Below are positions 55,128 through 63,476 of a DNA stretch of 64,000 nucleotides, piece after piece (within the stretch, counting starts at the first letter, position 1; the number at the start of each line of letters is the position of its first letter). The notes beneath the pieces were generated by a model, which was not told where the DNA came from, did no database searches, and worked only from the letters and a program-made list of their open reading frames with translations. The translations under genes were made by a program, and so were the position numbers. Origin of the DNA: Planctomycetota bacterium (GTDB lineage Bacteria > Planctomycetota > Phycisphaerae > Phycisphaerales > SM1A02); contig JAQCEQ010000001.1 of assembly GCA_027618565.1 (NCBI GenBank), forward strand, positions 1-64,000. Reading direction: 5' to 3'.

Positions 55128-56186
55128 GTGTACGGTACCCTGCGCGAAGCCGTGGCAGACTCCAAGAACAACCGATGGGTGGATCGTCGAACGCGTGACG
55201 TGTCCGTCGCCGGGATGGGCGGCATGATGCTCTTTGCGATTGCGGTATTGATCTGGGCCCTGTTCGCGCCTGGGTCCGGGGCGGCGGGTTCCGGCGGAGG
55301 TTTTGGCGGAGGCACGGGGAACGGCGTGGGTGCCGGCACGGGTGACGGCTTGGCCGACGCTGGGGCGGGACCGGGCGCTGCTCGGACTGGCACGGGGCGC
55401 GGTGCCAACGACACCGGCGGCAACGACGTGCCGCAAGGATCTCCCGACGGCGAGGTGGTTTCAGATGCCCCGCACACGACCCGCGCCAACGACGCACCGC
55501 CCGAACAGATCACCGGGAGGACGGCCCCCCGCATCGGGTTCTCTGCGCCGAAGGTCGACACCACGGTGGCGACCACCCAACCCGATCCAGTGGCCACGGC
55601 GCCTCGAGGCGATTCCGCCCCCGGTCGCACGAGCGCAGGCGCAGCGGGTGCCGGCGGAGGAGGAGGTGGCGGCACGGCAGTCGAGTTCATGGGGGTCGAG
55701 ACCGAAGCGAGGCATGTGGTCTATGTGCTGGATCGCTCGGGCAGCATGAGTGCCGGCGGTCGCTGGTACCACGCGTACCTGGAACTCCGCAAGAGCGTGC
55801 AGGCGCTGGACAAGAACTGCACTTTCTCCATCGTCTACTTTGACCACGACTTCTATCCGATGCCGGAGCCAGGCCAGATGCACAAGGCCACCGACAAGGC
55901 GAAGTCAGCCGCACTCGACTGGGCGAACACGATGACCCCGGCCGGGGCGACGGACCCGTCGGCCGCGCTCCGATATGTTTTTGAGAACCTGAAGTGCGAC
56001 ACCATCTTCTTGATGACTGACGGCGAGTTTGGCGAACAGGAGACACGAAATGTCCTCAACCAGTTCAACAACGGCGCCAAGGTGGCCGTGCACGCGATTG
56101 CGTTCCACTCCAACGCCGGCGAACCGGTGTTGCAGGGCATCGCGCGCGACTTCCGCGGGCAGTATCGGTTCGTGCCGCCTCCGTGA
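55128..56186 (+). CDS. Membrane-anchored vWA protein
   Basis: A 352-residue protein with an N-terminal helix (GGMMLFAIAVLIWALFAPG), a Gly/Thr/Pro-rich linker of about 140 residues (GSGGGFGGGTGNGVGAGTGD), and a C-terminal von Willebrand A domain. The MIDAS is complete: VVYVLDRSGSMSAGGRW, the Thr in NTMTPAGATDPSAALRYVFE, and IFLMTDGEFGEQETRNVLNQ. vWA domains bind protein partners through a metal. It is divergent from the GTPase operon with 43 bases between, so it may belong to the same system. The start is a GTG (55128 or 55152); no ATG is available in frame. Its 3' end is 31 bases from the next convergent gene. Confidence 0.85.
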   Translation: MYGTLREAVADSKNNRWVDRRTRDVSVAGMGGMMLFAIAVLIWALFAPGSGAAGSGGGFGGGTGNGVGAGTGDGLADAGAGPGAARTGTGRGANDTGGNDVPQGSPDGEVVSDAPHTTRANDAPPEQITGRTAPRIGFSAPKVDTTVATTQPDPVATAPRGDSAPGRTSAGAAGAGGGGGGGTAVEFMGVETEARHVVYVLDRSGSMSAGGRWYHAYLELRKSVQALDKNCTFSIVYFDHDFYPMPEPGQMHKATDKAKSAALDWANTMTPAGATDPSAALRYVFENLKCDTIFLMTDGEFGEQETRNVLNQFNNGAKVAVHAIAFHSNAGEPVLQGIARDFRGQYRFVPPP

Positions 56187-56216
56187 ACTGAGTCACGGTT
56201 CCGCTGGATCACCGGG

Positions 56217-57098
56217 TCAATGGCTCGCCTGGTCCTGGTAGGCGTCGAGTTCTCGTGCCACCGCCTCAAGACGCGCGAATGACTCCATCACGCCGGGGGC
56301 CACCGCGGCAATCACCAGGACGAGCGACACCAGCGCACGGCGGAGGGGTTGATCGCGTGCAAAGCCCGTGAGGGCGGGAGCCGCACTCAGGCTTGGGGCC
56401 AGCGCAGGCACCCACCACCACCACGCGGGCGCGACATCTGGCTGCACTGCGTAGCTGGAACCGAATTGCGCCAAGGCCACCATCGCCGCTGCGGCGACGC
56501 CTGCAGCGGGCGCTCCGAGGATGAAGCGACGGTTGATCGCGCTGGGGATCGCAAGCAACACGAGGAGCATCGTCACCGCCATGGCGATGAACGCGATCCT
56601 GGAGTGTCCGCTCGCCAATGCCGCGAACGAGATGGCAAAGAAACTTGCAGCAAGCACGAGCGGCGCCGCGAACGATGGCGTGCGAGCTATTGGCACAAGC
56701 GCGAGCGCCAGGAGCGCACCGATCGACGCCGATGGAAGTCGCGCTGCAAGGCCGTCGTGCCCAGGGAGGTCCATCAGCATCAGTGAACAGAACGCCAACA
56801 GCATCGCGAGGAACGAGCCGGCGGGCGGTGAGTTCCACCAGACGACGACCGCGGCGAGCCCGGCGAGGATCACCACTGAAGAGATCGAGTGCCACCGCTC
56901 GCTGCCGAAGTCGGCGGCGCCAGAGACACTCGCAAAGGAAAGCGTGAACGCGAGCGCCAGCGCGGCTGCCGGTCCCCACGATTCCACCGGGGGCAAGTCT
57001 CTTCGGTGGCCGTGCCACGCCCCGCGCGGTGCGAGCGCGGTGGCAAGCGCCACGAGCGCGGGAACCACGATCCCGAAGAGGAGGAGCGATTGCTCCAC
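56217..57098 (-). CDS. Polytopic membrane protein of unknown function
   Basis: A 293-residue protein with eight or more hydrophobic helices (LLLFGIVVPALVALATALAP, AAALALAFTLSFASVSGAAD, SSVVILAGLAAVVVWWNSPP, AFIAMAVTMLLVLLAIPSAI, VSLVLVIAAVAPGVMESFAR). No characteristic motif is visible to assign a transport or enzymatic role. It starts 3 bases after the YceI gene on the same strand and is likely co-transcribed with it. It converges with the vWA gene. Confidence 0.7.
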   Translation of the reverse strand: MEQSLLLFGIVVPALVALATALAPRGAWHGHRRDLPPVESWGPAAALALAFTLSFASVSGAADFGSERWHSISSVVILAGLAAVVVWWNSPPAGSFLAMLLAFCSLMLMDLPGHDGLAARLPSASIGALLALALVPIARTPSFAAPLVLAASFFAISFAALASGHSRIAFIAMAVTMLLVLLAIPSAINRRFILGAPAAGVAAAAMVALAQFGSSYAVQPDVAPAWWWWVPALAPSLSAAPALTGFARDQPLRRALVSLVLVIAAVAPGVMESFARLEAVARELDAYQDQASH

Positions 57099-57101
57099 GG
57101 C

Positions 57102-57857
57102 CTACTTCGCCTGACCCTTCGGTGTGGCGGCTGGAGCGCGGTCTTGCGCCGGCGCGCCCGCCTCAATCGCGACGACCACGCGGACCTCGTCGCCCAGGAC
57201 GCCCTTCTCGACGCCGTAGTCCACGCCAAATTCGCTGCGCTTGATCGTGAAGGCTGTCTCGTAGCCGGACTTGAAGCCGCGCCCGAAGTCGGAGCCGCCG
57301 AACGACTCGACCGACACCGTGATCTGCTTGGAGACTGTCTTGATGGTGAGCGCTCCCGTCACCTCGAAGACTCCGTTGCCCTTGTACAAGCTCGCGGCGC
57401 TCTTGAAGGTCATTGACGGAAACTCAACCCCATTGAAAAAGTCAGGGCTCTTGAGGTGCGCGTCCAGCTGGTCGTTCCCGGAATCGACGGACTCAATGGA
57501 AATGGAGATGTCCATCGCGAGCGAGGTCTCACCGTCCTGGGTCACGGTTCCAGTGACGCCGTTGAATCGACCCCAGAAGTAGCCCGCTCCCATGTGGCGC
57601 ACCCGAAACAGTGCGCATGAGTGCACCGGGTCGGTGGAGAGTGTTTGAAGCTTGGCCGTCGTGCCTTGGAGCGTGGCGGTGGTGGTGGTGGTGGTGGTGC
57701 CAGGATTCGCGACCGTCGCGCGATTGGTGGTTTCGTCAAGAGTGGCTGCGATCAACGCCGGAATGATCGCTCCGGAGAGCACAAGCAATGCTGCGGTTCG
57801 ATTGGGGAAAACGCGCCAGCGTTGGGGAGTGAGCATGAGGAGCGAGATCGTAGGCAC
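57102..57857 (-). CDS. YceI family exported protein
   Basis: A 251-residue protein with a signal peptide (the ATG at 57836 gives MLTPQRWRVFPNRTAALLVL). A Thr-rich linker is encoded by a GGT/ACC trinucleotide tract (57678-57698). The YceI lipocalin-like beta-barrel has LDAHLKSPDFFNGVEFPSMT, FEVTGALTIKTVSKQITVSV and YETAFTIKRSEFGVDYGVEK. YceI-type proteins bind long isoprenoid or lipid molecules in the periplasm and are induced by stress in some bacteria. It overlaps no neighbour; the membrane protein follows 3 bases downstream. The start at 57857 or 57836 is unresolved. Confidence 0.9.
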   Translation of the reverse strand: MPTISLLMLTPQRWRVFPNRTAALLVLSGAIIPALIAATLDETTNRATVANPGTTTTTTTATLQGTTAKLQTLSTDPVHSCALFRVRHMGAGYFWGRFNGVTGTVTQDGETSLAMDISISIESVDSGNDQLDAHLKSPDFFNGVEFPSMTFKSAASLYKGNGVFEVTGALTIKTVSKQITVSVESFGGSDFGRGFKSGYETAFTIKRSEFGVDYGVEKGVLGDEVRVVVAIEAGAPAQDRAPAATPKGQAK

Positions 57858-57886
57858 TCGCGCGGCACGAACACGCCACTTGGGCG

Positions 57887-59101
57887 CTACGACTGGGCGC
57901 GATATCCCATGCGGTCGGTGAGGCCGTCGAACTGGTCGAGTGAGAAGAACTCGATCACAAGTTTTCCGGCGCCAGCCTTGCGGCCCAGGCGAATGCTCAC
58001 GCGGGTCCCAAGATGATCGCCAAGCGCCCTCTCCAGTTGTGCGATGTGCGCGGAAATGTTCTTGGGCTGGGGCAGGCGTGAGCCACTCGACGGGTCGAGG
58101 ACGGTCGCCCCCCCACCGCCGCCACGGATCGACTTGACCTCATGCTCGGTCTGGCGCACGGACCACTCTTCGCGTGCGGCGCGGCTGGCGATGCTCGCAC
58201 GAGCCCCGACATCATCCAACCCAAGCAGCACCTTCGCGTGGCCCAGTGTGAGCTTGCCAGCTCGGACCAATTCGGCGGTGGCTGGCTCCAGGTCGGTCAG
58301 TCTGAGTAGGTTTGCGACGGTGGCACGGTCGATCCCAAGTCTTTGCGCAAGAGTTGCTTGTGTCGCTCCGAACGTGGACCGCAGACGCTCCAGCCCCTCG
58401 GCGCGCTCCATCGGGTTCAGTTCCTCGCGCTGGATATTTTCAATAAGTGACCAATAACCTGCCTCTTCATCGGTTATCGGACGAATAAGGGCTGGGATTG
58501 ATCGCCAGTTCAGGTGCTTGGCTGCCCGAAGGCGCCTCTCGCCCGCGATCAACTCGTACCCACCCGCGCGGTCCTTCCTCACGACGATCGGCTGAATGAG
58601 TCCGGAGGATTCGATTGAACGGGCGAGCTCGGCAATGGTGGATTCGCTGAAACTGGCTCGAGGCTGAAGGCGATTTGACCTCACCTCCGAGATGGTGATC
58701 GAGACGATCCGGTCGTCTTCGTTAGTGCCAGGAGCGACGACAGTTCGCTCGTCCGTTGACGCGGACCCGCCTGCCGGGAACTTGGGCTCCACGCGCGGCG
58801 GATCTGCCACGGGTTCCCCTCCATGGGGTGGCGCCACAGCCCTCTGGATGGCCATTGGAATCAGGTTTCCAAGACCTCTCCCAAGTCGCCCGAGTGGCGT
58901 TCCTGACCTGGGTGTCGTTGGTGTCGTTGGTGTCGTTGGTGTCGGTGGTGTCGTTGGTGTCGGTGTCCCAACTCGCGACGGCGAATGACTTGAACGACTG
59001 ACCCCCGACGGTCCAGCCGAGGCTGATCCAGCAGTTAGAGGGCCTGGAGGGGGAGACTGCGCCACAACACGGCGAGACGATCGGGCCACTTCTTTTGGCA
59101 T
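57887..59101 (-). CDS. parB: Chromosome partitioning protein ParB
   Basis: ParB loads onto parS sites and spreads as a CTP-dependent clamp for chromosome segregation. The 404-residue protein has a long low-complexity N-terminus with TPT-type repeats, then the N-terminal nuclease-like/CTP domain (NRLQPRASFSESTIAELARS, VRKDRAGGYELIAGERRLRA), the helix-turn-helix (FGATQATLAQRLGIDRATVA, LGHAKVLLGLDD), and a C-terminal dimerisation domain. The AAGGAAG before the ATG at 59101 supports this start. It has no adjacent parA. A parS site lies 30 bases upstream. Confidence 0.94.
   Translation of the reverse strand: MPKEVARSSRRVVAQSPPPGPLTAGSASAGPSGVSRSSHSPSRVGTPTPTTPPTPTTPTTPTTPRSGTPLGRLGRGLGNLIPMAIQRAVAPPHGGEPVADPPRVEPKFPAGGSASTDERTVVAPGTNEDDRIVSITISEVRSNRLQPRASFSESTIAELARSIESSGLIQPIVVRKDRAGGYELIAGERRLRAAKHLNWRSIPALIRPITDEEAGYWSLIENIQREELNPMERAEGLERLRSTFGATQATLAQRLGIDRATVANLLRLTDLEPATAELVRAGKLTLGHAKVLLGLDDVGARASIASRAAREEWSVRQTEHEVKSIRGGGGGATVLDPSSGSRLPQPKNISAHIAQLERALGDHLGTRVSIRLGRKAGAGKLVIEFFSLDQFDGLTDRMGYRAQS
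58911..58966. repeat. Short tandem repeat in parB (9-base unit)
   Basis: About six copies of a GGTGTCGTT-like 9-base unit, with GTT/GGT variation, encode Thr-Pro-Thr-type repeats in the disordered N-terminal part of ParB. Repeats like this can change copy number by slippage; here they keep the frame open. Confidence 0.7.
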
Positions 59102-59131
59102 GGGCACTTCCTTGTGCGGTTGCCTCATGGG

Positions 59132-59147
59132 TGTTCCACGTGGAACA
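59132..59147. promoter_or_regulatory. parS site
   Basis: TGTTCCACGTGGAACA is a perfect 16-base palindrome that matches the parS consensus TGTTNCACGTGNAACA, extended to 18 bases with flanking G/C (59131-59148). It sits 30 bases upstream of the ParB start on the minus strand, consistent with ParB nucleation and perhaps autoregulation. Confidence 0.92.
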
Positions 59148-59148
59148 C

Positions 59149-59429
59149 TGTCGGCAATCCAATGCGTATTGTGTTCAATGTACACACCTTCTGGGATCAG
59201 GTCCAAGACAGAGCGAAAATGCCATGAAAATCGTGTTCGACCTCCTCGAACCGCATCGCCCCTCTTTGGCCTTCAGCTCCACTCATGGATGGTGGTCCCT
59301 GGGAAGTCAACAGGATCAACGGTGAGGTTGTACCACCGAGCACAAAACAGACTGATGGTTATCGGACTATCTGGGTTCGCGAGTGAACCGCCCGGCATCC
59401 GCCGAATCCTGAGCGAACCAGGACTGGCT
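59149..59429. other. Intergenic region between parB and the MBL-fold gene
   Basis: This 281-base stretch holds the likely parB promoter (minus strand, not resolved) and the 3' flank of the metallo-beta-lactamase gene. The minus-strand sequence near 59160-59220 is comparatively AT-rich, but I see no convincing -10/-35 pair. Reading frames here are short and look non-coding. Confidence 0.4.
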
Positions 59430-60911
59430 TCATACGTCGTGTGTGACTTCCAGCGGCGGCGCGACCGCGGCGCGCCCGAGTCGGTCGTGAACAAGCTCCG
59501 CCATCCCGGACCGAGCCTGCTGCGTGCCGTGATTCAGGATGACGCGTGGCTCGCCGGGGACGCGCTCAAGCCACTCCACGAGCTCGTCGGGTGACGCGTG
59601 GCCGCTGAATCCCGAGAGTTTCCCGATCTGCGCGTGGACTTCTATCACTTCTCCGTTGATCGCGATGCGCGTGGCACCGTGTCGAAGCCCCCACGCCAGC
59701 GTGTCGTGCAACACGTGCCCCGCAAACAGCAGCAGTGTGCTCTTCTTCGGCAGCGAGCGAAGGAGGTGCCGCAGCATCGGCCCGGCATCGCAGAAACCGC
59801 TGCCGGCGATCACCGCACACGAGCGACGCATGCCATCGATCACGCCGCTCTCCTCTCGCGAACGCAACGGCCGAAACTGTTCAAAGTCGAACGGATCCTT
59901 GCCTGCCAGTCGCGCACGCTGCAGCGCCGGCGAGAGCAGGTGCGGCCATCGACCCATCAGCGAGCACGCGCGCGAGGCCATCCCCGAGTCCAGGAACACC
60001 GGCGTGTCGCCGAGCACGCCCTCTCGAGCCAACTGCGAGAAGGCATACACCAGGAGTTGCGATCGACCCACGGCAAAGGACGGGAGAAGGATCCTCCCGT
60101 CGCGCTCGCGTGCCAGCGCCACCAGTTCGCGCAATTCGCCCACGCCATCCTTCGCGGTCTTGGCTGGCGCGGCAGCCGCGATGCCAGCACCGCCCAGCGC
60201 GCGCGCGCCATTCGTGGACTCCATCACCACGGCGTCAATCGGGCCATCTGGGAAGCGGTGGGGGGCCAGCACCGGGCTCCCGAATGCGCCAATGTCCCCG
60301 GAGAGGAGCACACGCTTTGGCGTGCTGCCTGGGATCTCGCATTCCAGCTCCACGCTCGCCGCGCCCAGCATGTGAGAGGCGTGATGCAGGCGAAGCCTCA
60401 CGCCTGGCGCGATGTCTTCCCACTCCTCCCACGGGACCGCGATCAACTCGCGCGCGACCTGCCCCGCGGCTTGGTGGCCAAACAGCACCTTGGGCGACTC
60501 GTGCCGCTCCCAGCTGCTCCATCGAAGGTTGGCTGGCTCCAAAACCTCGCACTTTGGCGCTGTTTTCTCGGAGAATTCATCCACCCTCAGCTTCTGCAGT
60601 GAAGCACTTGAGCGAAGCACCACGGGGAGCAGGGCGGCGGTCGGCTCGCTGGCGAAGATCGCACCGTCGTACCCAAGCGCTGGCAGCAGGCCGAGCCGCC
60701 CGCAGTGGTCGACATGCGCATGGGTCACCACCACGGCGTCCACCCGAGCGAAGTCGATGGAGGGCATCACATGGTTGCGAGCCTCGTTCTCTGGCGAACC
60801 CTGGTAGAGCCCGAGGTCGACCACGACGCGCGCCATGGGCGTCTCCACCAGGGTGCATGACCCGGTGACCTCGCCCGCGGCGCCGTGGAGCGAGATGCGG
60901 ATGGCAGACAT
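59430..60911 (-). CDS. Metallo-beta-lactamase/beta-CASP RNA-processing-type protein
   Basis: A 493-residue protein of the MBL-beta-CASP group (CPSF/YSH1-like), whose members are RNases. The start has LHGAAGEVTGSCTLVETPMA and DLGLYQGSPENE, then the metal-binding VVVTHAHVDHCGRLGLLPAL. The beta-CASP domain includes ILLPSFAVGRSQLLVYAFSQ, FLDSGMASRACSLMG, AVIAGSGFCDAGPMLRHLLR and, near the C-terminus, KLSGFSGHASPDELVEWLER with the last His. Length and motif order fit the family. RNA maturation or decay is the likely role. It is convergent with nothing; the parB region follows downstream. Confidence 0.9.
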   Translation of the reverse strand: MSAIRISLHGAAGEVTGSCTLVETPMARVVVDLGLYQGSPENEARNHVMPSIDFARVDAVVVTHAHVDHCGRLGLLPALGYDGAIFASEPTAALLPVVLRSSASLQKLRVDEFSEKTAPKCEVLEPANLRWSSWERHESPKVLFGHQAAGQVARELIAVPWEEWEDIAPGVRLRLHHASHMLGAASVELECEIPGSTPKRVLLSGDIGAFGSPVLAPHRFPDGPIDAVVMESTNGARALGGAGIAAAAPAKTAKDGVGELRELVALARERDGRILLPSFAVGRSQLLVYAFSQLAREGVLGDTPVFLDSGMASRACSLMGRWPHLLSPALQRARLAGKDPFDFEQFRPLRSREESGVIDGMRRSCAVIAGSGFCDAGPMLRHLLRSLPKKSTLLLFAGHVLHDTLAWGLRHGATRIAINGEVIEVHAQIGKLSGFSGHASPDELVEWLERVPGEPRVILNHGTQQARSGMAELVHDRLGRAAVAPPLEVTHDV

Positions 60912-60949
60912 CGCGCGAGGCTACGCCACAACGCTAGCCTCATCGGGCC

Positions 60950-61612
60950 ATGATCAACATCTACACACTCCTCGCACCGAGCGTGGTGCTCGTGCTCGCT
61001 GGCTGCCAAGTCTGCTCGACTCCATCGGCGACACGCGACGAACCTCGATCGCCTCTCGCCATCACCACATCCTTGGCGAACGACTGGAAGTCGGTGGGGG
61101 GAGCAGCCAACTACTCTTGGGCGGAAGTCGATGGAGTGGTGGTGCTCACCGCCGCCGGCACCGCGTCTCGCAACGGATTCCTGGTCGCGCCGGTCGAGGT
61201 CTCCGACTTTGACCTCACGATCGACGTTCGTATCGAGCGCGGGAATTCTGGGCTCCAGTTTCGAAGCCAGATCGACACCGAGAAGGACCGCGTGATCGGC
61301 TACCAGATGGAGGTGGATCCCACGAACCGGAGGTGGTCAGGAGGGGTCTATGAGGAAGGGATTCGCGGCTGGGTGTCGCCCCCGCCTGCCGAGACCATTG
61401 CCAACCATCCCTTCCGACCGGGTGAATGGAACACCTATCGAGTGCGCTGCGTGGGCGACCACATCCAGACATGGATCAACGGCGTGAGCATCGTCGACCT
61501 ACGTGACGGCGCGGCTGCGTCGGGCATCATCGCCCTTCAATGCCACTCCGGTGACTCGCTGGTGCAGTGGCGCAACCTCTCGCTGCACGAACTCCCCAGC
61601 GGTCGCGACTGA
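60950..61612 (+). CDS. DUF1080-like lipoprotein
   Basis: A 220-residue protein with a lipoprotein signal (MINIYTLLAPSVVLVLAGCQ), the Cys being the lipid attachment site. The rest is a beta-sandwich of the DUF1080/3-keto-disaccharide hydrolase type: DFDLTIDVRIERGNSGLQFR, VIGYQMEVDPTNRRWSGGVY, ANHPFRPGEWNTYRVRCVGD and HIQTWINGVSIVDLRDGAAA. Domains like this are common in planctomycetes and are thought to bind or cleave sugars at the cell surface. The start lies 38 bases from the divergent MBL gene. Confidence 0.86.
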   Translation: MINIYTLLAPSVVLVLAGCQVCSTPSATRDEPRSPLAITTSLANDWKSVGGAANYSWAEVDGVVVLTAAGTASRNGFLVAPVEVSDFDLTIDVRIERGNSGLQFRSQIDTEKDRVIGYQMEVDPTNRRWSGGVYEEGIRGWVSPPPAETIANHPFRPGEWNTYRVRCVGDHIQTWINGVSIVDLRDGAAASGIIALQCHSGDSLVQWRNLSLHELPSGRD

Positions 61613-61635
61613 CTCTGGCTGTATCCTGCGCCACC

Positions 61636-61797
61636 ATGTCCGTCTTGATCGCCAGCTTCATCCTCGCGCAGGGCGCCCCCGACCCGCCCGTCACGGACGG
61701 TGCCTCTCCTATGGCTGGCTTCGCCATCATGACGATCCTCGCCATTGTCGTCATCGGCATCAGCCTGATGCCCTCCAAGCGAAGCCACCAAGACTGA
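61636..61797 (+). CDS. Small membrane protein (53 residues)
   Basis: A 53-residue protein with an N-terminal hydrophobic segment (MSVLIASFILAQGAPDPP), a short polar loop, a second helix (GFAIMTILAIVVIGISLMPS) and a basic tail KRSHQD. It sits between the lipoprotein gene (24 bases before) and the next small secreted-protein gene on the same strand. I do not recognise it; two hydrophobic segments and a basic end are typical of small membrane proteins. Moderate certainty that it is expressed. Confidence 0.55.
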   Translation: MSVLIASFILAQGAPDPPVTDGASPMAGFAIMTILAIVVIGISLMPSKRSHQD

Positions 61798-61835
61798 AGT
61801 GTTGTCTGCACGGCGGCGCATGCCGCCAGGAAGGG

Positions 61836-62135
61836 ATGCCCATGACGTCACGATCCGCCCGACTCCTCCTCACACTCAACGCTGTCCTCCTCGTGGCGGT
61901 CGCGATCCTCGCGTTCGCGCCGCAGGCCGTCGCGCAGGGGCGTGCGCGTGGCCAATACATGATGGTCGGCGGCACCGCTCCCGGCAACAGTAAGGGCATC
62001 GTCTACATCACTGACACCGTGGCCATGGAAGTGCTGGCGCTCCAGTGGGACGACAACCAGCGTACCTTCACGGGCCTCGGCTACCGAAACATCGGGAGCG
62101 ACGCCAACAATGCAACCCGCTCGGGAGGGCGTTGA
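61836..62135 (+). CDS. Small secreted protein (99 residues)
   Basis: An exported protein with the signal peptide MPMTSRSARLLLTLNAVLLV then AVAILAFAPQAVAQ. The mature part, of about 65 residues, is beta-rich: GRARGQYMMVGGTAPGNSKG, IVYITDTVAMEVLALQWDDN and FTGLGYRNIGSDAN. Its core (YITD, MEVLALQ) resembles the next gene's LYIIDSRSETLMVY, so the two are probably paralogues. A purine-rich AGGAAGGG-like stretch precedes the ATG. The function is unknown. Confidence 0.72.
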   Translation: MPMTSRSARLLLTLNAVLLVAVAILAFAPQAVAQGRARGQYMMVGGTAPGNSKGIVYITDTVAMEVLALQWDDNQRTFTGLGYRNIGSDANNATRSGGR

Positions 62136-62136
62136 C

Positions 62137-62478
62137 ATGTCGCGCACCCACCCTGGCACTCACTTGGGCATTCACTCTCGCGCCAACACTGCCCTCACGC
62201 TCTCCGCGTGCGGCCTCGCCATGACACTCGGCGCGCTCCTGGCGCAGCCAACGCATCGTGAGGCGCTCGCTGACGCCGTGTTCGGACCGGACGATGTCTC
62301 GATGCTCACGCTGACCAATGGCCTGGGGGGCGCGGAGAATCCCCACGAGACGCTGTACATCATCGACAGCCGCAGCGAAACGCTGATGGTGTATTTCATC
62401 GAGAACAGCGGACAGAAGCGACTCGACTTCCGGCAGGCGGTTTCTCTCCCGGAGCTCTTCCGCCAGGCGAGGAATTGA
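62137..62478 (+). CDS. Small secreted protein paralogous to the preceding gene
   Basis: A 113-residue protein with an uncleaved or cleaved hydrophobic N-terminus (NTALTLSACGLAMTLGALLA) and a C-terminal domain with LTLTNGLGGAENPHETLYII, then DSRSETLMVYFIENSGQKRL and DFRQAVSLPELFRQARN. The strand LYIIDSRSETLMVY mirrors the upstream gene's IVYITDTVAMEVLAL. The ATG at 62137 follows GGGAGGG within 10 bases. It overlaps nothing and starts a base after the previous stop, so the two are co-transcribed. Confidence 0.72.
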   Translation: MSRTHPGTHLGIHSRANTALTLSACGLAMTLGALLAQPTHREALADAVFGPDDVSMLTLTNGLGGAENPHETLYIIDSRSETLMVYFIENSGQKRLDFRQAVSLPELFRQARN

Positions 62479-62488
62479 CGAGGCGGGC

Positions 62489-63457
62489 GTGATGGATGCC
62501 GCACGACACCTTGGTGCGGTCACGGTCGATGACGTGACGGTGGTCAGGCGCGCCGCGCACTTCACCACTCGGAGTATCAAAAAGGACTCGAAGTCACGCG
62601 CCATCCGGCTGGCGGTGTCGATGGTGGACCTCACCACGCTGGAGGGCGCGGACACCGCCGAAAAGGTGCGATCGCTGTGCGTGAAGGCGGCGCAGCCGTG
62701 CACCGAACCACTGCATGATCCGTTGCCGGCGTGCGCGGCGGTGTGCGTCTATCCACAGATGGTCCGCGCGGCGAAGGAGTGCCTGCGATTGCTCGCGACG
62801 CGTCTTCCGGCCGCCGCAGCCATCAAGGTGGCCAGTGTTGCGACTGGATTTCCCAGCGGGCAATACTCGCTTGATCTACGCGTGCGAGACACACACGAAG
62901 CGGTCGCGGCTGGGGCGGACGAGATCGACATGGTGATTTCGCGCGGGGCGTTCCTCTCAGGCGACCTGGGGTTCGTTCGCGACGAAGTGCGCGCGATCCG
63001 CGAGGCGTGCGGCTCGGCGCACCTGAAGATCATCCTCGAGACCGGCGAGCTGGCCACGCTGGACAATGTCAGGCGCGCCTCTGACATGGCGATCGATGCC
63101 GCCGTGAGCGCGCCGGGTTGTGCGGCGCCGCACGATGGCGACCTCTTCATCAAGACTTCCACGGGCAAGGTGCAGCCCGCCGCCACGATGCCCGTCACGC
63201 TGGTGATGCTTGAGGCGATCCGCGACCACTTTCGCGCCACCGGCCTGCGCATCGGGATGAAGCCGGCAGGGGGGATCCGCACGAGCAAGCAGGCGATCCA
63301 CTACCTGGTGATGGTGCGCGAGACGCTTGGCGAGGCGTGGCTCTCGCCGCACCTCTTCCGATTTGGCGCCAGCGCGCTCTTAGGAGATCTCGTGCGCCAG
63401 GCGCTCTGGATGGAGCGTGGGGTGTATACGGGTGCGGGCGACTCAGCGGAGCCGTAG
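62489..63457 (+). CDS. deoC: Deoxyribose-phosphate aldolase
   Basis: DeoC splits 2-deoxy-D-ribose 5-phosphate into glyceraldehyde 3-phosphate and acetaldehyde in nucleoside catabolism. The 322-residue TIM-barrel protein shows AVCVYPQMVRAAKECLRL, VATGFPSGQYSLDLRVRDTH, AGADEIDMVISRGAFLSGDL, the Schiff-base Lys in FIKTSTGKVQPAATMPVTL, and MKPAGGIRTSKQAIHYLVMV with the second catalytic Lys. It is about 70 residues longer than the E. coli-type enzyme, mainly N-terminal (residues 1-60), typical of the longer DeoC class. The start is a GTG, with an ATG 3 bases on. Confidence 0.93.
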   Translation: MMDAARHLGAVTVDDVTVVRRAAHFTTRSIKKDSKSRAIRLAVSMVDLTTLEGADTAEKVRSLCVKAAQPCTEPLHDPLPACAAVCVYPQMVRAAKECLRLLATRLPAAAAIKVASVATGFPSGQYSLDLRVRDTHEAVAAGADEIDMVISRGAFLSGDLGFVRDEVRAIREACGSAHLKIILETGELATLDNVRRASDMAIDAAVSAPGCAAPHDGDLFIKTSTGKVQPAATMPVTLVMLEAIRDHFRATGLRIGMKPAGGIRTSKQAIHYLVMVRETLGEAWLSPHLFRFGASALLGDLVRQALWMERGVYTGAGDSAEP

Positions 63458-63476
63458 CCGACCTCCCAAAAGGTGG

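Noticed and set aside
57678-57698. GGT trinucleotide tract
   Set aside because: Only seven copies, encoding a Thr linker of the YceI protein; no sign of phase variation, so not reported as a separate repeat.
57887-59206. Longer ParB start at 59206
   Set aside because: It would put the parS palindrome inside the coding region; ATG 59101 with AAGGAAG at normal spacing is better.
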